64,000 bases of DNA from K189A clade bacterium. GTDB taxonomy: Bacteria > Pseudomonadota > Gammaproteobacteria > Pseudomonadales > Azotimanducaceae. The notes under the pieces are model-generated. The model made no database searches, was not told where the DNA came from, and worked only from the letters and a program-made list of their open reading frames with translations. The translations under genes were made by a program, and so were the position numbers. The stretch is taken from contig CACMHG010000006.1 in assembly GCA_902613475.1 (NCBI GenBank), positions 18,394-82,393 of the forward strand. The letters are read 5' to 3'. The stretch's first letter is position 1. Every line of letters starts with the position of its first letter. This document shows, one piece after another, positions 53,877-63,998 of this stretch.

Positions 53877-54939
53877 TTTCGAATTCGCTCATGAAGGTTA
53901 CCAAGGTCTGCGCCGACTCCATCGACACGGCGTTGTAGATGCTTGCGCGCATGCCGCCAACACTACGGTGGCCCTTCAAATTGAACATGCCCCGAGCTTC
54001 CGCCTGGGCCAAAAAGTCGGCATCTAAGGCAGCGTCGGCCAGCGTGAAGGGTACGTTCATGACGCTTCGATCTGCTGGAGCGACCGGCGCGCTGTAAAAA
54101 TTGCTGGCGTCGATGGCGTTGTAAAGCAGATCCGCCTTGGCCTGATTCTGGGCAGCCATACCCGCGAGGCCGCCATTGGCCTTAACCCATTTAAACACCA
54201 AGCCAGCCAGATACCAGGCGTAGGTTGGGGGGGTATTCGACATGGAGTCAGCGTCTGCCTGAACCGCGTAATCCAAAAACGTTGGCGTAATGCTACGAGC
54301 ACTACCGCACAGGTCCTTACGGACAATGATCACGGTCAAACCTGCAGGCCCGATATTTTTTTGCGCACCGGCATAGATCAAGCCGAAGTCGTCAATGTTC
54401 ACAGGCCGTGACAAGATGTCCGAGGACATATCCGCCACAAGGGTTTTGTGCTGGGGAAACTCTTTGAACTGCACACCACCAATGGTCTCGTTAGAGCAAA
54501 CATGCAGCAGTTTGGCATCATCGCTGAGCTGCCAACTGGACGGGCTAGGTATGTGATCGTAATTCGTATCGCTGCTCGATGCCGCTACGTTGACGTTGCA
54601 GTACTTCCCGGCCTCCTTGATGGCCTTTTTCGACCAAGAGCCCGTGTCAACAAAGTCGATGGTGTCATCTGGGCTCGTCAAATTCATGGGAACGCTGGCG
54701 AACTGACCCGTGGCACCGCCCTGTAAAAACAGCACATGATAATCATCGGAAACAGCAAACAGATCGCGCAGATCTTGTTCCGCCGTGGCGGCAATATCGA
54801 CAAAAATTTTGCTGCGGTGACTCATCTCCATCACCGACATGCCGCTGCCCTGAAAATCGAGCATTTCATCCGCGGCCTGCGCCAACACTTCAGAAGGTAA
54901 TGCTGCGGGACCAGCAGAAAAATTATGGGTTCTCGCCAT
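53863..54939 (-). CDS. serC: Phosphoserine aminotransferase
   Basis: A 358-residue PLP enzyme of serine and pyridoxal synthesis. Seen: NFSAGPAALPSEVL, MSHRSKIFVDI, FLQGGATGQFASVPMN, and the PLP-Lys region YAGAQKNIGPAGLTVII. The ATG at 54939 is chosen over an upstream GTG at 54960 because its N-terminus matches the family. It lies 38 bases from gyrA in the expected order. Confidence 0.95.
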   Translation of the reverse strand: MARTHNFSAGPAALPSEVLAQAADEMLDFQGSGMSVMEMSHRSKIFVDIAATAEQDLRDLFAVSDDYHVLFLQGGATGQFASVPMNLTSPDDTIDFVDTGSWSKKAIKEAGKYCNVNVAASSSDTNYDHIPSPSSWQLSDDAKLLHVCSNETIGGVQFKEFPQHKTLVADMSSDILSRPVNIDDFGLIYAGAQKNIGPAGLTVIIVRKDLCGSARSITPTFLDYAVQADADSMSNTPPTYAWYLAGLVFKWVKANGGLAGMAAQNQAKADLLYNAIDASNFYSAPVAPADRSVMNVPFTLADAALDADFLAQAEARGMFNLKGHRSVGGMRASIYNAVSMESAQTLVTFMSEFENERG

Positions 54940-54977
54940 GGTTAATAATGCTCCAGTCACTGGCTTAAATATTGTTC

Positions 54978-57548
54978 TTACGCGTCTATCGTCTCTGCCG
55001 CGGCATCGTCTTCCTGCTCTTCAATGCGGCTGACGCTATTGAGCTTCTCTTCCTCGCGCAGCTTTATCAACCGCACTCCCTGCGTGTTGCGACCCAGCAG
55101 GGAAACCTCGTCACCCTTCGTGCGCACCAAGGTTCCCATATTGGATATCAGCATAAGTTCGTCACCGTCGAAGATTTGCACGGCACCCACGAGCGCTCCA
55201 TTACGATCGCTCGTTTGCATCGCGATAACACCCTGGGCACCGCGACCGCGCAGCGGAAAATCATCAAGCGCCGTGCGCTTACCAAAGCCGTTTTCGCTAG
55301 CAGTGAGCAAGTAACCGTCTTGTGCGGGAATGATTAGGGAGATGAGCGAGTGGCCTGAACCAAGCTTGATACCCCGTACACCCTTCGCACTACGTCCCAT
55401 GGCACGCACATCTGATTCTTTAAAACGGGTGGCCTTGCCGGAGCTGGCACAAAGCAAGATATCGCAGCTGCCGTTGGTAATCGCAGCCCCCACCAAGGTG
55501 TTGTCGTCTTCCAGATCCAGGGCAATCAAACCGCTGTTGCGTGGACGGGAGAATTGCTCTAGGGGGGTCTTTTTGACGGTGCCGTTGGCCGTGGCCATAA
55601 ACACGAAGTGATCCGAGGTATATTCCTTGATCGCCAAAATCGCGGTGATTCGCTCATCTGAGTCCAATGGCAGCAGGTTAACCATGGGGCGACCCTTAGC
55701 GCCCCGACTACCTTGGGGTATGGCAAAGACTCGGAGCCAGTAAACCTTGCCCACATTGGAAAAACACAGGAGCGTGTCGTGGGAATGCGCGACCAACAGG
55801 TGTTCGACGAAATCCTCGTCCTTTACCGAGGTTGCTGCCTTGCCGCGGCCACCGCGGCGCTGGGCCTGATAGGTGTCCAGCGGCTGAGTCTTGGCGTAGC
55901 CCTGATGGGAAATCGTCACCACCAAGTCCTCTTCATTGATCAGGTCCGCGTCGGACAGATCGAGCTGGCTACTGACAATATCGGTGCGTCGCTCGTCGCC
56001 ATAGGTGCTTCGTATCTCTTCAAGCTCCCCACGCACAACGGAAGTTAGGCGTTCGTGTGAGCCTAAAATATCCAGCAGGTCGGCAATCTCATCCAGCACG
56101 CCCTGATAGTCCTCCATCAGCTTGTCCTGCTCCAGGGCGGTCAAGCGATGCAGACGAATCTCCAGAATGGCCTGGGCCTGCTCCTCGGTCAGGCGATAAA
56201 GGCCTTCTACAAAACCAAAGTCTTCAGACAGACCCTCAGGGCGGCAGGCATCACTGCCCACCCGCTCCAACAGTTCAAACAGTGCACTGGCTTCCCAGCG
56301 ACGCTCTATCAGCGCTACCCGCGCCTCTGCCGCCGACGGCGAGTTTTTAATCAGCTCAATAACCGCATCGATGTTCGCGAGGGCGACGGCCTGACCTTCC
56401 AATATGTGCCCGCGTTGACGTGCTCGACGCAACAAATACAGAGTACGGCGGGTGACCACCTCCTGACGGTGCTGCAAAAATGCCCGCAGCATTTCTTTCA
56501 AATTAAGCAGCTTGGGCTGGCCCTGCACGAGGGCGACGCAATTTATGCCAAAAACGCTTTGCAGCTGTGTTTGGGTGTACAGATTGTTGAGTATCACTTC
56601 ACCGGATTCACCGCGCCGGACCTCGATTACCACCCGCAGGCCGTCCTTATCGGATTCGTCGCGCAGCTCGCTGATGCCTTCTATCCGCTTTTCTTTGACC
56701 AGCTCGGCTATCTTTTCGATCAGCCTCGCCTTGTTGAGCTGGAAAGGAATTTCGGTGATCACGATCTTTTCACGACCCTTGGCGTCGGTTTCGACCTCGG
56801 CACGGCCGCGCACATAGATCCGGCCCCGTCCGGTACGGTAAGCCTGAACGATGCCTGCTCGCCCGTTGATGATGCCGCCAGTGGGGAAGTCTGGGCCCTG
56901 AATATGCTCCATCAGGTCATCAATACCGATGTCTTGATCTTCCAGGACCGCCAAACAGGCGTTAATGACCTCGGTTAGGTTGTGCGGTGGGATATTGGTG
57001 GCCATCCCCACCGCGATCCCTGAGCTGCCGTTGACCAGCAGATTGGGTACCCTAGTAGGCAGCACCTCGGGCATGGTGAGCGAGTCGTCATAGTTGTTAA
57101 CAAACTCGACGGTGTCTTTATCGAGATCTGCGAGCAGCTCGGAGGCCATTTTTGCCATGCGCACTTCGGTATAGCGCATCGCCGCAGGCGGATCGGCGTC
57201 AATAGAGCCGAAATTTCCCTGACCGTCCACCAGTAGGTAGCGCATGGAAAAATCCTGGGCCATGCGCACAACTGTGTCGTAGACCGCGCTATCACCATGA
57301 GGGTGATACTTACCGATGACGTCGCCTACCACCCGGGCAGACTTTACATAGGGTCGGTTGTAGGTGTTGTTCAGCTCGTTCATGGCGAACAGCACACGCT
57401 TGTGCACAGGCTTTAAACCGTCTCGAACATCCGGTAGAGCCCGCCCCACAATCACGCTCATGGCATAGTCCAGATAGGACTGCCGAAGCTCGTCTTCGAT
57501 GTTGACGGGTTGAATATCCTGCGGATCCGGGGGAGTAATTTCAGACAT
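54978..57548 (-). CDS. gyrA: DNA gyrase subunit A
   Basis: Type IIA topoisomerase subunit, about 856 residues. Seen: [40 protein letters not shown] at the N-terminus (read in parts), catalytic-Tyr context in [14 protein letters not shown] [10 protein letters not shown], the quinolone-resistance region [17 protein letters not shown] with wild-type Ser and Asp, and C-terminal beta-pinwheel repeats including [11 protein letters not shown]. The ATG at 57548 gives the usual N-terminus; an upstream TTG adds eight residues. Confidence 0.98.
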   Translation of the reverse strand: MSEITPPDPQDIQPVNIEDELRQSYLDYAMSVIVGRALPDVRDGLKPVHKRVLFAMNELNNTYNRPYVKSARVVGDVIGKYHPHGDSAVYDTVVRMAQDFSMRYLLVDGQGNFGSIDADPPAAMRYTEVRMAKMASELLADLDKDTVEFVNNYDDSLTMPEVLPTRVPNLLVNGSSGIAVGMATNIPPHNLTEVINACLAVLEDQDIGIDDLMEHIQGPDFPTGGIINGRAGIVQAYRTGRGRIYVRGRAEVETDAKGREKIVITEIPFQLNKARLIEKIAELVKEKRIEGISELRDESDKDGLRVVIEVRRGESGEVILNNLYTQTQLQSVFGINCVALVQGQPKLLNLKEMLRAFLQHRQEVVTRRTLYLLRRARQRGHILEGQAVALANIDAVIELIKNSPSAAEARVALIERRWEASALFELLERVGSDACRPEGLSEDFGFVEGLYRLTEEQAQAILEIRLHRLTALEQDKLMEDYQGVLDEIADLLDILGSHERLTSVVRGELEEIRSTYGDERRTDIVSSQLDLSDADLINEEDLVVTISHQGYAKTQPLDTYQAQRRGGRGKAATSVKDEDFVEHLLVAHSHDTLLCFSNVGKVYWLRVFAIPQGSRGAKGRPMVNLLPLDSDERITAILAIKEYTSDHFVFMATANGTVKKTPLEQFSRPRNSGLIALDLEDDNTLVGAAITNGSCDILLCASSGKATRFKESDVRAMGRSAKGVRGIKLGSGHSLISLIIPAQDGYLLTASENGFGKRTALDDFPLRGRGAQGVIAMQTSDRNGALVGAVQIFDGDELMLISNMGTLVRTKGDEVSLLGRNTQGVRLIKLREEEKLNSVSRIEEQEDDAAAETIDA

Positions 57549-57674
57549 AAAGTGCGTGTTTTCGAGCAGCAAAAATAAGCGGAAATGTTAACACATTGGC
57601 ATCCTCGACGTGCGATTTATGACGCTCTCAAACGAGGCTTTCTTCCCCTTAAAGTGCCCCGTTATACTCGCTCC

Positions 57675-58910
57675 ATGACATCTATCGATCTGCTCATCAA
57701 AGCTCACAGCGTGCTGCAATTTGACGGCCCCCATGACGGCGCAAAACCAACACCGCGTGTCGAGGCCGAATGGGCACTGGGCATCAAAGATCGACATATT
57801 GTCGCCCTTGGCTCCCACGCTGAGATCGCTGCCGAGCATCAGGTCGGCGCGACTCTGGAACTGCCCAATCACTTGCTCATGCCGGGCCTGATCAATTTGC
57901 AGAGCCATGCGCTGGGTATCATTGATCGTGGCGATAGCCGCGGGGTCGATGTTTTTTCCGGGCCCCTGGGCGCTATCGACACATCTGCAGCCGTTCTCGC
58001 CGACGAGGAGCTTATGGCTGCAGCCCAGCTGGCCTTTACCGAAATGCTCATGGCCGGGACGACAACCTGTGCAGATATGTCGCTGCATAGCGAATGGGTA
58101 GCCAAGGCCGCAGAGGCCAGTGGCATTCATGCTCAAATCAGCGTACCGGTTAGCGACGACCACAATGCTTGGACGCATGGCGCCCAGCAGGCCCTGGACC
58201 GGGCTCTCGCCATGCACGACACCTATGCCCACCACCCGCGAATTGGTATCGCGATCGGTCTGCCTGACCTATCAAAAATTGATCATGCAACCCTGGTCAA
58301 AGTCGCCACATACGCCCTTGAGCTGAATCTAGGGGTCCAGGTGTTACTCCACCAGAGTTCGGCTCATGTACTGGCGGTAGAAAAACGCCACGGCTGCAAT
58401 GGCATTCAACTGCTTGAACAGGTGGGTTTGCTAGGACCGAGCCTTCAGGCTGTGCATATGAACGCGCTGGACGATGACGATATTGCGCTCCTGCGCCACC
58501 ATCGAGTCGCACTGGTACGTTGTCATCACCCGTTCGAAAATCAAATGCGTCGATGGGATTGGCTCAGACCCGCGCAGCCACTGGCGTTGGGTACCGGCGG
58601 CTATGGTTTGAATTATTACGCCGATCTATTTCGCAGCATTGAGAGACACGGCAGCAGCGGCATTTTTCCCGCAACCTTGGGCGGTGCCGAAGTCATGGGG
58701 TTGGATGAAAACATCGGCTCCCTGGTAACTGGCAAGCTCGCCGACATCATCGCTGCGGACTTACGCATCCTTGACGCCAGAATTCATGCTGACACCGCAG
58801 TTGTCGATCCGATCAATCTGCTCACCCAGGGCCGAGCCAGTCAGGCAGTGACCCATGTTTGGGTAGCGGGAAATATGCGCGTGAGAAATCGGCAAATTAC
58901 GTCGCCGTAA
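57675..58910 (+). CDS. Amidohydrolase-family protein with a degenerate metal site (MtaD/TRZ-ATZ-like)
   Basis: A 411-residue relative of S-adenosylhomocysteine/methylthioadenosine deaminases, next to ubiG and gyrA as mtaD is in Pseudomonas. The first metal motif HxH is QSH (Gln76, His78) in GLINLQSHALG. The later His226 (LLHQSS) and His261 (AVHMNA) are kept. The Asp of the usual GTDG is Gly308 (LGTGGYGLN). Loss of two ligands argues against normal deaminase activity. ATG 57675 is chosen; the frame opens earlier without a ribosome site. Confidence 0.75.
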   Translation: MTSIDLLIKAHSVLQFDGPHDGAKPTPRVEAEWALGIKDRHIVALGSHAEIAAEHQVGATLELPNHLLMPGLINLQSHALGIIDRGDSRGVDVFSGPLGAIDTSAAVLADEELMAAAQLAFTEMLMAGTTTCADMSLHSEWVAKAAEASGIHAQISVPVSDDHNAWTHGAQQALDRALAMHDTYAHHPRIGIAIGLPDLSKIDHATLVKVATYALELNLGVQVLLHQSSAHVLAVEKRHGCNGIQLLEQVGLLGPSLQAVHMNALDDDDIALLRHHRVALVRCHHPFENQMRRWDWLRPAQPLALGTGGYGLNYYADLFRSIERHGSSGIFPATLGGAEVMGLDENIGSLVTGKLADIIAADLRILDARIHADTAVVDPINLLTQGRASQAVTHVWVAGNMRVRNRQITSP

Positions 58911-58944
58911 CTTTGGCGATATCGTCCATCCGCTGAGCGACCCT

Positions 58945-59673
58945 CTACCCGCCGCGCATGTCATCGCTAAGAAAGGGAAAGTCCGATACCGCTAGCGCCG
59001 CCTGCCGCGCTCCGGGGTCACTGGAAAATTTACCTCGCTGCGCATCAGGCAATCCTTGAGCGATGACCGACATAACCTCGTCGCCGAAGGCATCTAGGGC
59101 TTCGCGCCGGCCGCTCTTATCCATGATCACTGGCGCGGTCAACGGCGGATGAAACTCAATCCTAAGAGGTCGTCTGGGGCCGCCAATCACATTTTCGGCG
59201 CCAGTGATGCTGATCGGCACGACCGGGGCACCACTCTGCTCGGCAATGTAGGCAAGCCCCGGACGGGCTGGGCGCAGTAGCGTTGCCCAGCTGCCACCCT
59301 CCGGGAAAATACCCAGCACGCCTCCCTGAGCCAGCACCCCCAGAGATTCACGAAATGTTGAACGACTAAAGCCACCGCGATAGGCACGAATAAAACCCCA
59401 AGCCTGCGGAATCATTTGTGCCCAGGTTGGCGAGTTGGGCCGATTAGCCCCACCAATGAATTCCACCATGCGTGGGCTGGCATAAAGCACCAAAGGCGGA
59501 TCGACAAAGTTAAAATGATTGGCTGCCAGAATGATTGGTCCGCTCGCCGGGACATGCTCTAAACCGCAGATCTGCAGATCTGCGATCAGGTGGATCAGCC
59601 TGCCCGTTAACTGACGCAGCACCCCGCGTGAAATCGTTCGGCGCGGATACTGGATTGGATAGTGCTTGCTCAT
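58945..59673 (-). CDS. Lysophospholipid acyltransferase family protein (PlsC-like)
   Basis: A membrane acyltransferase of the 1-acylglycerol-3-phosphate type. Seen: the block I variant NHFNFVDP (NHxxxxD), GGFSRSTF, FPEGGSW in place of FPEGT, and VVPISITG. Length about 242 residues. ATG 59673 (MSKHYPIQYP) is preferred; ATG 59766 would add 31 residues of non-typical sequence. It lies between the amidohydrolase-like gene and ubiG on the opposite strand, an insertion into a commonly conserved order. The acyl acceptor is not known. Confidence 0.8.
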   Translation of the reverse strand: MSKHYPIQYPRRTISRGVLRQLTGRLIHLIADLQICGLEHVPASGPIILAANHFNFVDPPLVLYASPRMVEFIGGANRPNSPTWAQMIPQAWGFIRAYRGGFSRSTFRESLGVLAQGGVLGIFPEGGSWATLLRPARPGLAYIAEQSGAPVVPISITGAENVIGGPRRPLRIEFHPPLTAPVIMDKSGRREALDAFGDEVMSVIAQGLPDAQRGKFSSDPGARQAALAVSDFPFLSDDMRGG

Positions 59674-59825
59674 ACCTGTAACGCTAACGGGCAACAGTTC
59701 GCATGGCAAAACGTAAGCCCCCTCTGCGCCAGACTTAAAACTGTGACGCTCACTGACCAAGGTCATATGCCCTTGTATTTTGTTTGAGCAGTGCGTTAAC
59801 TGCGCCCCAAAGTACGGAGACCTCC

Positions 59826-60533
59826 ATGACCGCTGTCGACAATGTTGATTTGGATGAGATCGATAAATTTAATGAACTGGCGCACCGCTGGTGGGACACC
59901 GATGGTGACTTCAAACCGCTGCATGACATCAATCCCTGTCGCCTCAGCTATATCCAAGAAAAGGCCGATCTCGCCAGCGGCCCGATGTTAGACGTGGGCT
60001 GCGGTGGCGGTATCTTGGCGGAATCTGTTGCACGCTTGGGTTTCGACACCACGGGTATCGACATGGCTGAAAAAGCGCTGGGCGTTGCAAAGCTGCACGC
60101 GCTGGAAAGCGAAGTATCCGTGCGCTACGAGGCCAGCACCGCGGAGAATTTTGCGCTGTCCCACGCGGGACAATTTCGCACGGTCACCTGTCTGGAAATG
60201 CTCGAGCATGTCACCGATTACGGCGAGACCGTTAAAGCCTGCGCCGAGCTCGCTCAGCCCGGTGGAGATTTGTTTTTCTCTACCATTAATCGCAACCCTA
60301 AGGCCTATGTGCTGCTGATTTTAGGCGCCGAGTACGTGTTCAACATGCTGCCTAGGGGCACCCACGAGTACAGTAAGTTCATCAAACCGTCAGAGTTGGC
60401 TGGCGCTATTCGCGATGCCGGTTTAGCGCTGCAGGAAATTCGCGGCATGAGCTACAACCCCGTCACACGCAATGCTGCGCTGAACAACAACACCTCTGCC
60501 AACTACATTGTGCATGCGAAGAAACCGGCCTGA
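59826..60533 (+). CDS. ubiG: Ubiquinone biosynthesis O-methyltransferase
   Basis: Methylates two hydroxyl groups in coenzyme Q synthesis using SAM. Seen: EIDKFNELAHRWWDTDGDFKPLHDINPCRLSYI, SAM motif MLDVGCGGGILAESVARLG, TCLEMLEHVTDY, and GTHEYSKFIKPSEL, which are strong UbiG signatures. The ATG at 59826 has GGAGACC upstream; the frame to 59784 is longer but lacks one. Length 235 residues is standard. Confidence 0.96.
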   Translation: MTAVDNVDLDEIDKFNELAHRWWDTDGDFKPLHDINPCRLSYIQEKADLASGPMLDVGCGGGILAESVARLGFDTTGIDMAEKALGVAKLHALESEVSVRYEASTAENFALSHAGQFRTVTCLEMLEHVTDYGETVKACAELAQPGGDLFFSTINRNPKAYVLLILGAEYVFNMLPRGTHEYSKFIKPSELAGAIRDAGLALQEIRGMSYNPVTRNAALNNNTSANYIVHAKKPA

Positions 60534-60592
60534 ACCCAGCCTGGGACCCGACCCTTTATCTACGACGTACCAAAAAAGCGATTGAAGATGCT

Positions 60593-61447
60593 ATGAGCCA
60601 ATCCGACCAAACCCTGGGTGCTCACCTTGCCCAATACCCTGAACTGGCCGAACACGCCCAGAGCTGGCGTCATGCTTTTGAACCCAGGGCTCTGAATGAT
60701 CGGGTGATTTTGGTAACCGGTGCAGGTGACGGTCTTGGGGCGGCTACTGCCAAAACCTATGCCAGCTTTGGTGCCACCGTCATCCTGCTGGGTCGCACGC
60801 GATCGAAGCTTGAAGCCATCAACGATTGGATCAGCGCAAACACAGACACCCAACCCGTGATCGTGCCCTGCGACCTCGAGACATTGGATACGGAAACCGC
60901 CAACAATCTAGCCCTCTCCATTGGCGAAGCCTTTGGCAAACTCGACGGTATCGTGCACCACGCCTCGCGGCTGGGTCCGCGTGCGCCCTTGGCCCATTAC
61001 GCCTTTGACGAATGGCAAAGGGTCATGCAAACCAACGTAAACGCGACATTTTTGCTCAATCACACGCTGTTTAACCTGCTCGACACCAGCGCCCGCGCGA
61101 GTGTGGTTCATACCTCTTCCAGTGTGGGTCGGGTGGGAAGAGCCTATTGGGGAGCCTACGCCGCCTCGAAATTTGCGCTGGAGGGCTTGAGCCAGGTGCT
61201 GGCGGATGAAACCGAGACCGCCGGTCGCATCAAGGTGTTCAGCGTGAACCCCGGTGGCACCCGAACCAACATGCGCAAAGAGGCCTATCCACTAGAGGAC
61301 CCAGGCACATTGCCTATCCCAGAGGCTCATATGGAGTTGTTCTTACTACTCCAGCAGCCCATTCGAGAAAATGGCGACCCTGGGGAACTGGTAACAGGCC
61401 AGCAAATCGACTGTCGCAATTGGCACGACAACCTGCAGTGGATGTAG
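60593..61447 (+). CDS. YciK-type short-chain dehydrogenase
   Basis: A 284-residue SDR that matches the YciK family found after ubiG in many relatives. Seen: VILVTGAGDGLGAATAKTYASFGATVILLGR, CDLETLD, HHASRLGPRAPLAHY, VVHTSSSVGRVGRAYWGAYAASKFALE (Tyr and Lys of the catalytic set), and VNPGGTRTNMRKEAYP. Its function in cells is not settled. Sixty bases follow ubiG, without the phosphatase gene that often lies between. Confidence 0.9.
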   Translation: MSQSDQTLGAHLAQYPELAEHAQSWRHAFEPRALNDRVILVTGAGDGLGAATAKTYASFGATVILLGRTRSKLEAINDWISANTDTQPVIVPCDLETLDTETANNLALSIGEAFGKLDGIVHHASRLGPRAPLAHYAFDEWQRVMQTNVNATFLLNHTLFNLLDTSARASVVHTSSSVGRVGRAYWGAYAASKFALEGLSQVLADETETAGRIKVFSVNPGGTRTNMRKEAYPLEDPGTLPIPEAHMELFLLLQQPIRENGDPGELVTGQQIDCRNWHDNLQWM

Positions 61448-61465
61448 TCCTGCGGCTAAAGAAGC

Positions 61466-62335
61466 CTAGCGTTTAGGCGCGGGGCGTTTGTCCAGCTGGG
61501 GATAGGGAATCAAACAGCTGGTTTTGGCTACCTTGGAGCGCTTCGTCTTTGACGGTGCCCCCTTGGGATAGGCAAACCCAAGCATTTTATAAAGCGCCTT
61601 CAGATCGTCCGTTTGCATAGATGACCAATGTCCGACGGTTAGCCAGGAAGGCAGTATCACCGGCCCGTAACGTACACGCTTTAACCGACTCACCGTGCAG
61701 CCCGCGCTATCAAACAAACGGCGCACCTCGCGGTTACGTCCTTCCATCAGCGCAACGTGGTACCAAAAATTCGACTCACTGCCGTTGTAATAGCGCACAT
61801 CGCTAAAACGCATGGTCTCGCCTTCAATTTCAACGCCTGCTTTGAGCTTTGCAATTTCGTCGTCGTCGAGTTTTTTGTTCACCCGCACCGCGTACTCGCG
61901 ATCAAGACCTGTTGAGGGGTGCATCATGCGATGGGCTAACGCGCCATCATTAGTGACCAGCAGCAGTCCGGTCGTATTGATGTCCAGACGCCCAACCGTC
62001 ACCCAGCGGCTATCCTGCAGACGCGGCAATTGATCAAAGATCGTACCCCGACCCTCCGGGTCGCGGCGACTACAGACGAGGCCTGCGGCTTTGTTCAGCA
62101 CCAGCACCTGAGGCGCATTGGCGGTTGCGGTCTCAACAACCGCACCGTCTACAACGATTTCGTCTTGGGCGCTAACCCGCTGTCCAAGATGGGCGACTTG
62201 GCCGTTGACGCTAACGCGACCGTCTGCAATCCAGTTTTCTATTTGACGCCGTGAGCCGCGACCGCTGGCGGCAATAACTTTCTGCAGCTTTTGCGAATCG
62301 TTCTCAACGTTCTTCGGTATTTGCGACTTTCTCAT
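61466..62335 (-). CDS. rluB: 23S rRNA pseudouridine synthase B
   Basis: A 289-residue enzyme modifying 23S rRNA (U2605 in E. coli). Seen: N-terminal S4 domain (KLQKVIAASGRGSRRQIENWI), catalytic-Asp motif VGRLDINTTGLLLVTNDG, MMHPSTGLDREYAVRV, and EGRNREVRRLFDSAGCTVSRLKRVRYG. The start overlaps scpB by four bases (ATGA). Short basic C-terminal tail, normal length. Confidence 0.93.
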   Translation of the reverse strand: MRKSQIPKNVENDSQKLQKVIAASGRGSRRQIENWIADGRVSVNGQVAHLGQRVSAQDEIVVDGAVVETATANAPQVLVLNKAAGLVCSRRDPEGRGTIFDQLPRLQDSRWVTVGRLDINTTGLLLVTNDGALAHRMMHPSTGLDREYAVRVNKKLDDDEIAKLKAGVEIEGETMRFSDVRYYNGSESNFWYHVALMEGRNREVRRLFDSAGCTVSRLKRVRYGPVILPSWLTVGHWSSMQTDDLKALYKMLGFAYPKGAPSKTKRSKVAKTSCLIPYPQLDKRPAPKR

Positions 62336-63090
62336 GAATGGGTCGGCTGCTCAGCCTCAGGTGCTGCGCTTAGATCCGGCTCATGCGCTGGGTCCGTTGG
62401 CTCTGAGGGGCTTTGATCCTCATTGGCATCTCCGGCGCCGTCAACGCTCGCGCCGCCCTCTGCTACCAATGCTGGCTCGATCATGGCTTTGATTTCCCCA
62501 AGCGGCGGCAGGTCTTCGAGTTTGGCGAGGTCAAAATAATCGAGAAAGGCCTTGGTGGTACCGTACATAGAGGGTCGTCCCGGTGCTTCGCGCTGACCTA
62601 CCACCCGTATCCAGTCGCGCTCTAGCAAGGTTCGCATAATGTTCTGGCTCACGCTGACGCCGCGCACTTGCTCAATATCGCCTCGAGTCACCGGCTGCTT
62701 GTAGGCAATCAGCGCCAGGGTCTCCAGCAGCGCGCGGGTGTACCGGGGCGGTTTTTCTTCCCACAGTCGGCTGACCCAGGCACTGAGTTCCTGACGGGTC
62801 TGGTAACGATAGCCCGAGGCCACTTTTTGCAGCACGACGCCACGCTGGGCGCAGTCTGCCTGCAGCGACTCGATGGCCGAGCACACCTGTTTGCGCCCCT
62901 CGTCCTCATCGAGCTCACCGACGCTAAAAAGGCGAAAAAGGTTGTCGACCGTTAAGGGGCTCTCGGCAGCCAGCAGGGCAGCTTCGATCACCTGTGCGAT
63001 TTGCGGGAGTTCCAGTGCGCGACCGGGCAATGGCAGTGCTGCCTCATCAACCGAGTTCTGGACATCGTTTGCCTGACATTGTTCACTCAC
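62332..63090 (-). CDS. scpB: Segregation and condensation protein B
   Basis: A 252-residue kleisin-partner with two winged-helix domains. Seen: IAQVIEAALLAAESPLTVDNLFRLF, VASGYRYQTRQELSAWVSRLW, LLETLALIAYKQPVTRGDIEQVRGVSVSQNIMRTLLERDWIRVVGQREAPGRPSMYGTTKAFLDYF (read in parts), and an acidic C-terminal tail. It works with ScpA and SMC in chromosome segregation. It starts with a GTG overlapping scpA (GTGA). Confidence 0.95.
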   Translation of the reverse strand: MSEQCQANDVQNSVDEAALPLPGRALELPQIAQVIEAALLAAESPLTVDNLFRLFSVGELDEDEGRKQVCSAIESLQADCAQRGVVLQKVASGYRYQTRQELSAWVSRLWEEKPPRYTRALLETLALIAYKQPVTRGDIEQVRGVSVSQNIMRTLLERDWIRVVGQREAPGRPSMYGTTKAFLDYFDLAKLEDLPPLGEIKAMIEPALVAEGGASVDGAGDANEDQSPSEPTDPAHEPDLSAAPEAEQPTHS

Positions 63091-63998
63091 GCGTGCTCCT
63101 CCCCAAGATCCTGTGACCCCGCACCGCCATACTGTAAGTCGATATCCGACGTATCGCCGAGTCCCTGTGTCGCGTTTTGCCCGACACGCACATGAATTGG
63201 CGCGAAAGGCTCTGCCTGCACAAAGTCGACGAGAGACTCGCGAATCAGCTCCATGATGGCCAAAAACGTCACCACCACACCAAGTCGCCCTTCTTCCGCG
63301 CGAAACAGCTCGTTGAAACCAATGAAGCCGTCACCCTGGTTTACCCGTGACAATATGTCTCCCATTCGATCGCGCACCGACAGGGCCTCAAACTTGATCT
63401 CATGCTTGGTGAAAAGTTCAGCCCGGCGCAGGACTTGCGCCAAAGACAACAGCACTTCGCGCAAATCCACGTCGGGCTCGCCGTGTTCGCGTACCAGCTT
63501 TGGCTTGCTTGCAGCGCCTATAAAGACATCTCGCTCTACACGCGGTAGTTCACTCAACTCCTCTGCCGCGGTTTTAATCTGCTCGTATTCCTGCAGCCGC
63601 CTGATCAACTCGGTACGCGGATCATCCTCGTCGTCGAATTCCTCGGGTCGCGGCAGCAGCATGCGCGACTTAATTTCTGCCAACATTGCCGCCATCAGCA
63701 GGTACTCGGCGGCAAGCTCAAGCTTCAGGGCCTGCATCAGCTCGATGTAGCTCATGTACTGAGCGGTAATCACCGAGACTTTGACCTGCAGGATGTCTAG
63801 ATTTTGGCGCCTGATCAGGTAAAGCAGCAGGTCGAGTGGTCCCTCGAAAGTTTCAAGAAATACCTCGAGGGCTTCGGGCGGGATGTACAAATCCTTGGGC
63901 AGCTGCTCGATCTCTTCGCCTGCTACCAAGGCAATGGTTGCCTGGTTGGCAGCCCGCGCAGCGCTCAGATGACTCACCTTGTTTGAGGCATTATCCAT
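63087..63998 (-). CDS. scpA: Segregation and condensation protein A (start near window edge)
   Basis: A 303-residue kleisin that bridges SMC heads. Seen: FEGPLDLLLYLIRRQNLDILQVKVSVITAQYMSYIELMQALKLELAAEYLLMAAMLAEIKSRMLLP (read in parts) and a C-terminal winged-helix region with VVTFLAIMELIRESLVDFVQAEPFAPIHV. The ATG at 63998 is two bases from the window edge, so an earlier start outside cannot be excluded. It overlaps scpB by four bases. Confidence 0.93.
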   Translation of the reverse strand: MDNASNKVSHLSAARAANQATIALVAGEEIEQLPKDLYIPPEALEVFLETFEGPLDLLLYLIRRQNLDILQVKVSVITAQYMSYIELMQALKLELAAEYLLMAAMLAEIKSRMLLPRPEEFDDEDDPRTELIRRLQEYEQIKTAAEELSELPRVERDVFIGAASKPKLVREHGEPDVDLREVLLSLAQVLRRAELFTKHEIKFEALSVRDRMGDILSRVNQGDGFIGFNELFRAEEGRLGVVVTFLAIMELIRESLVDFVQAEPFAPIHVRVGQNATQGLGDTSDIDLQYGGAGSQDLGEEHA

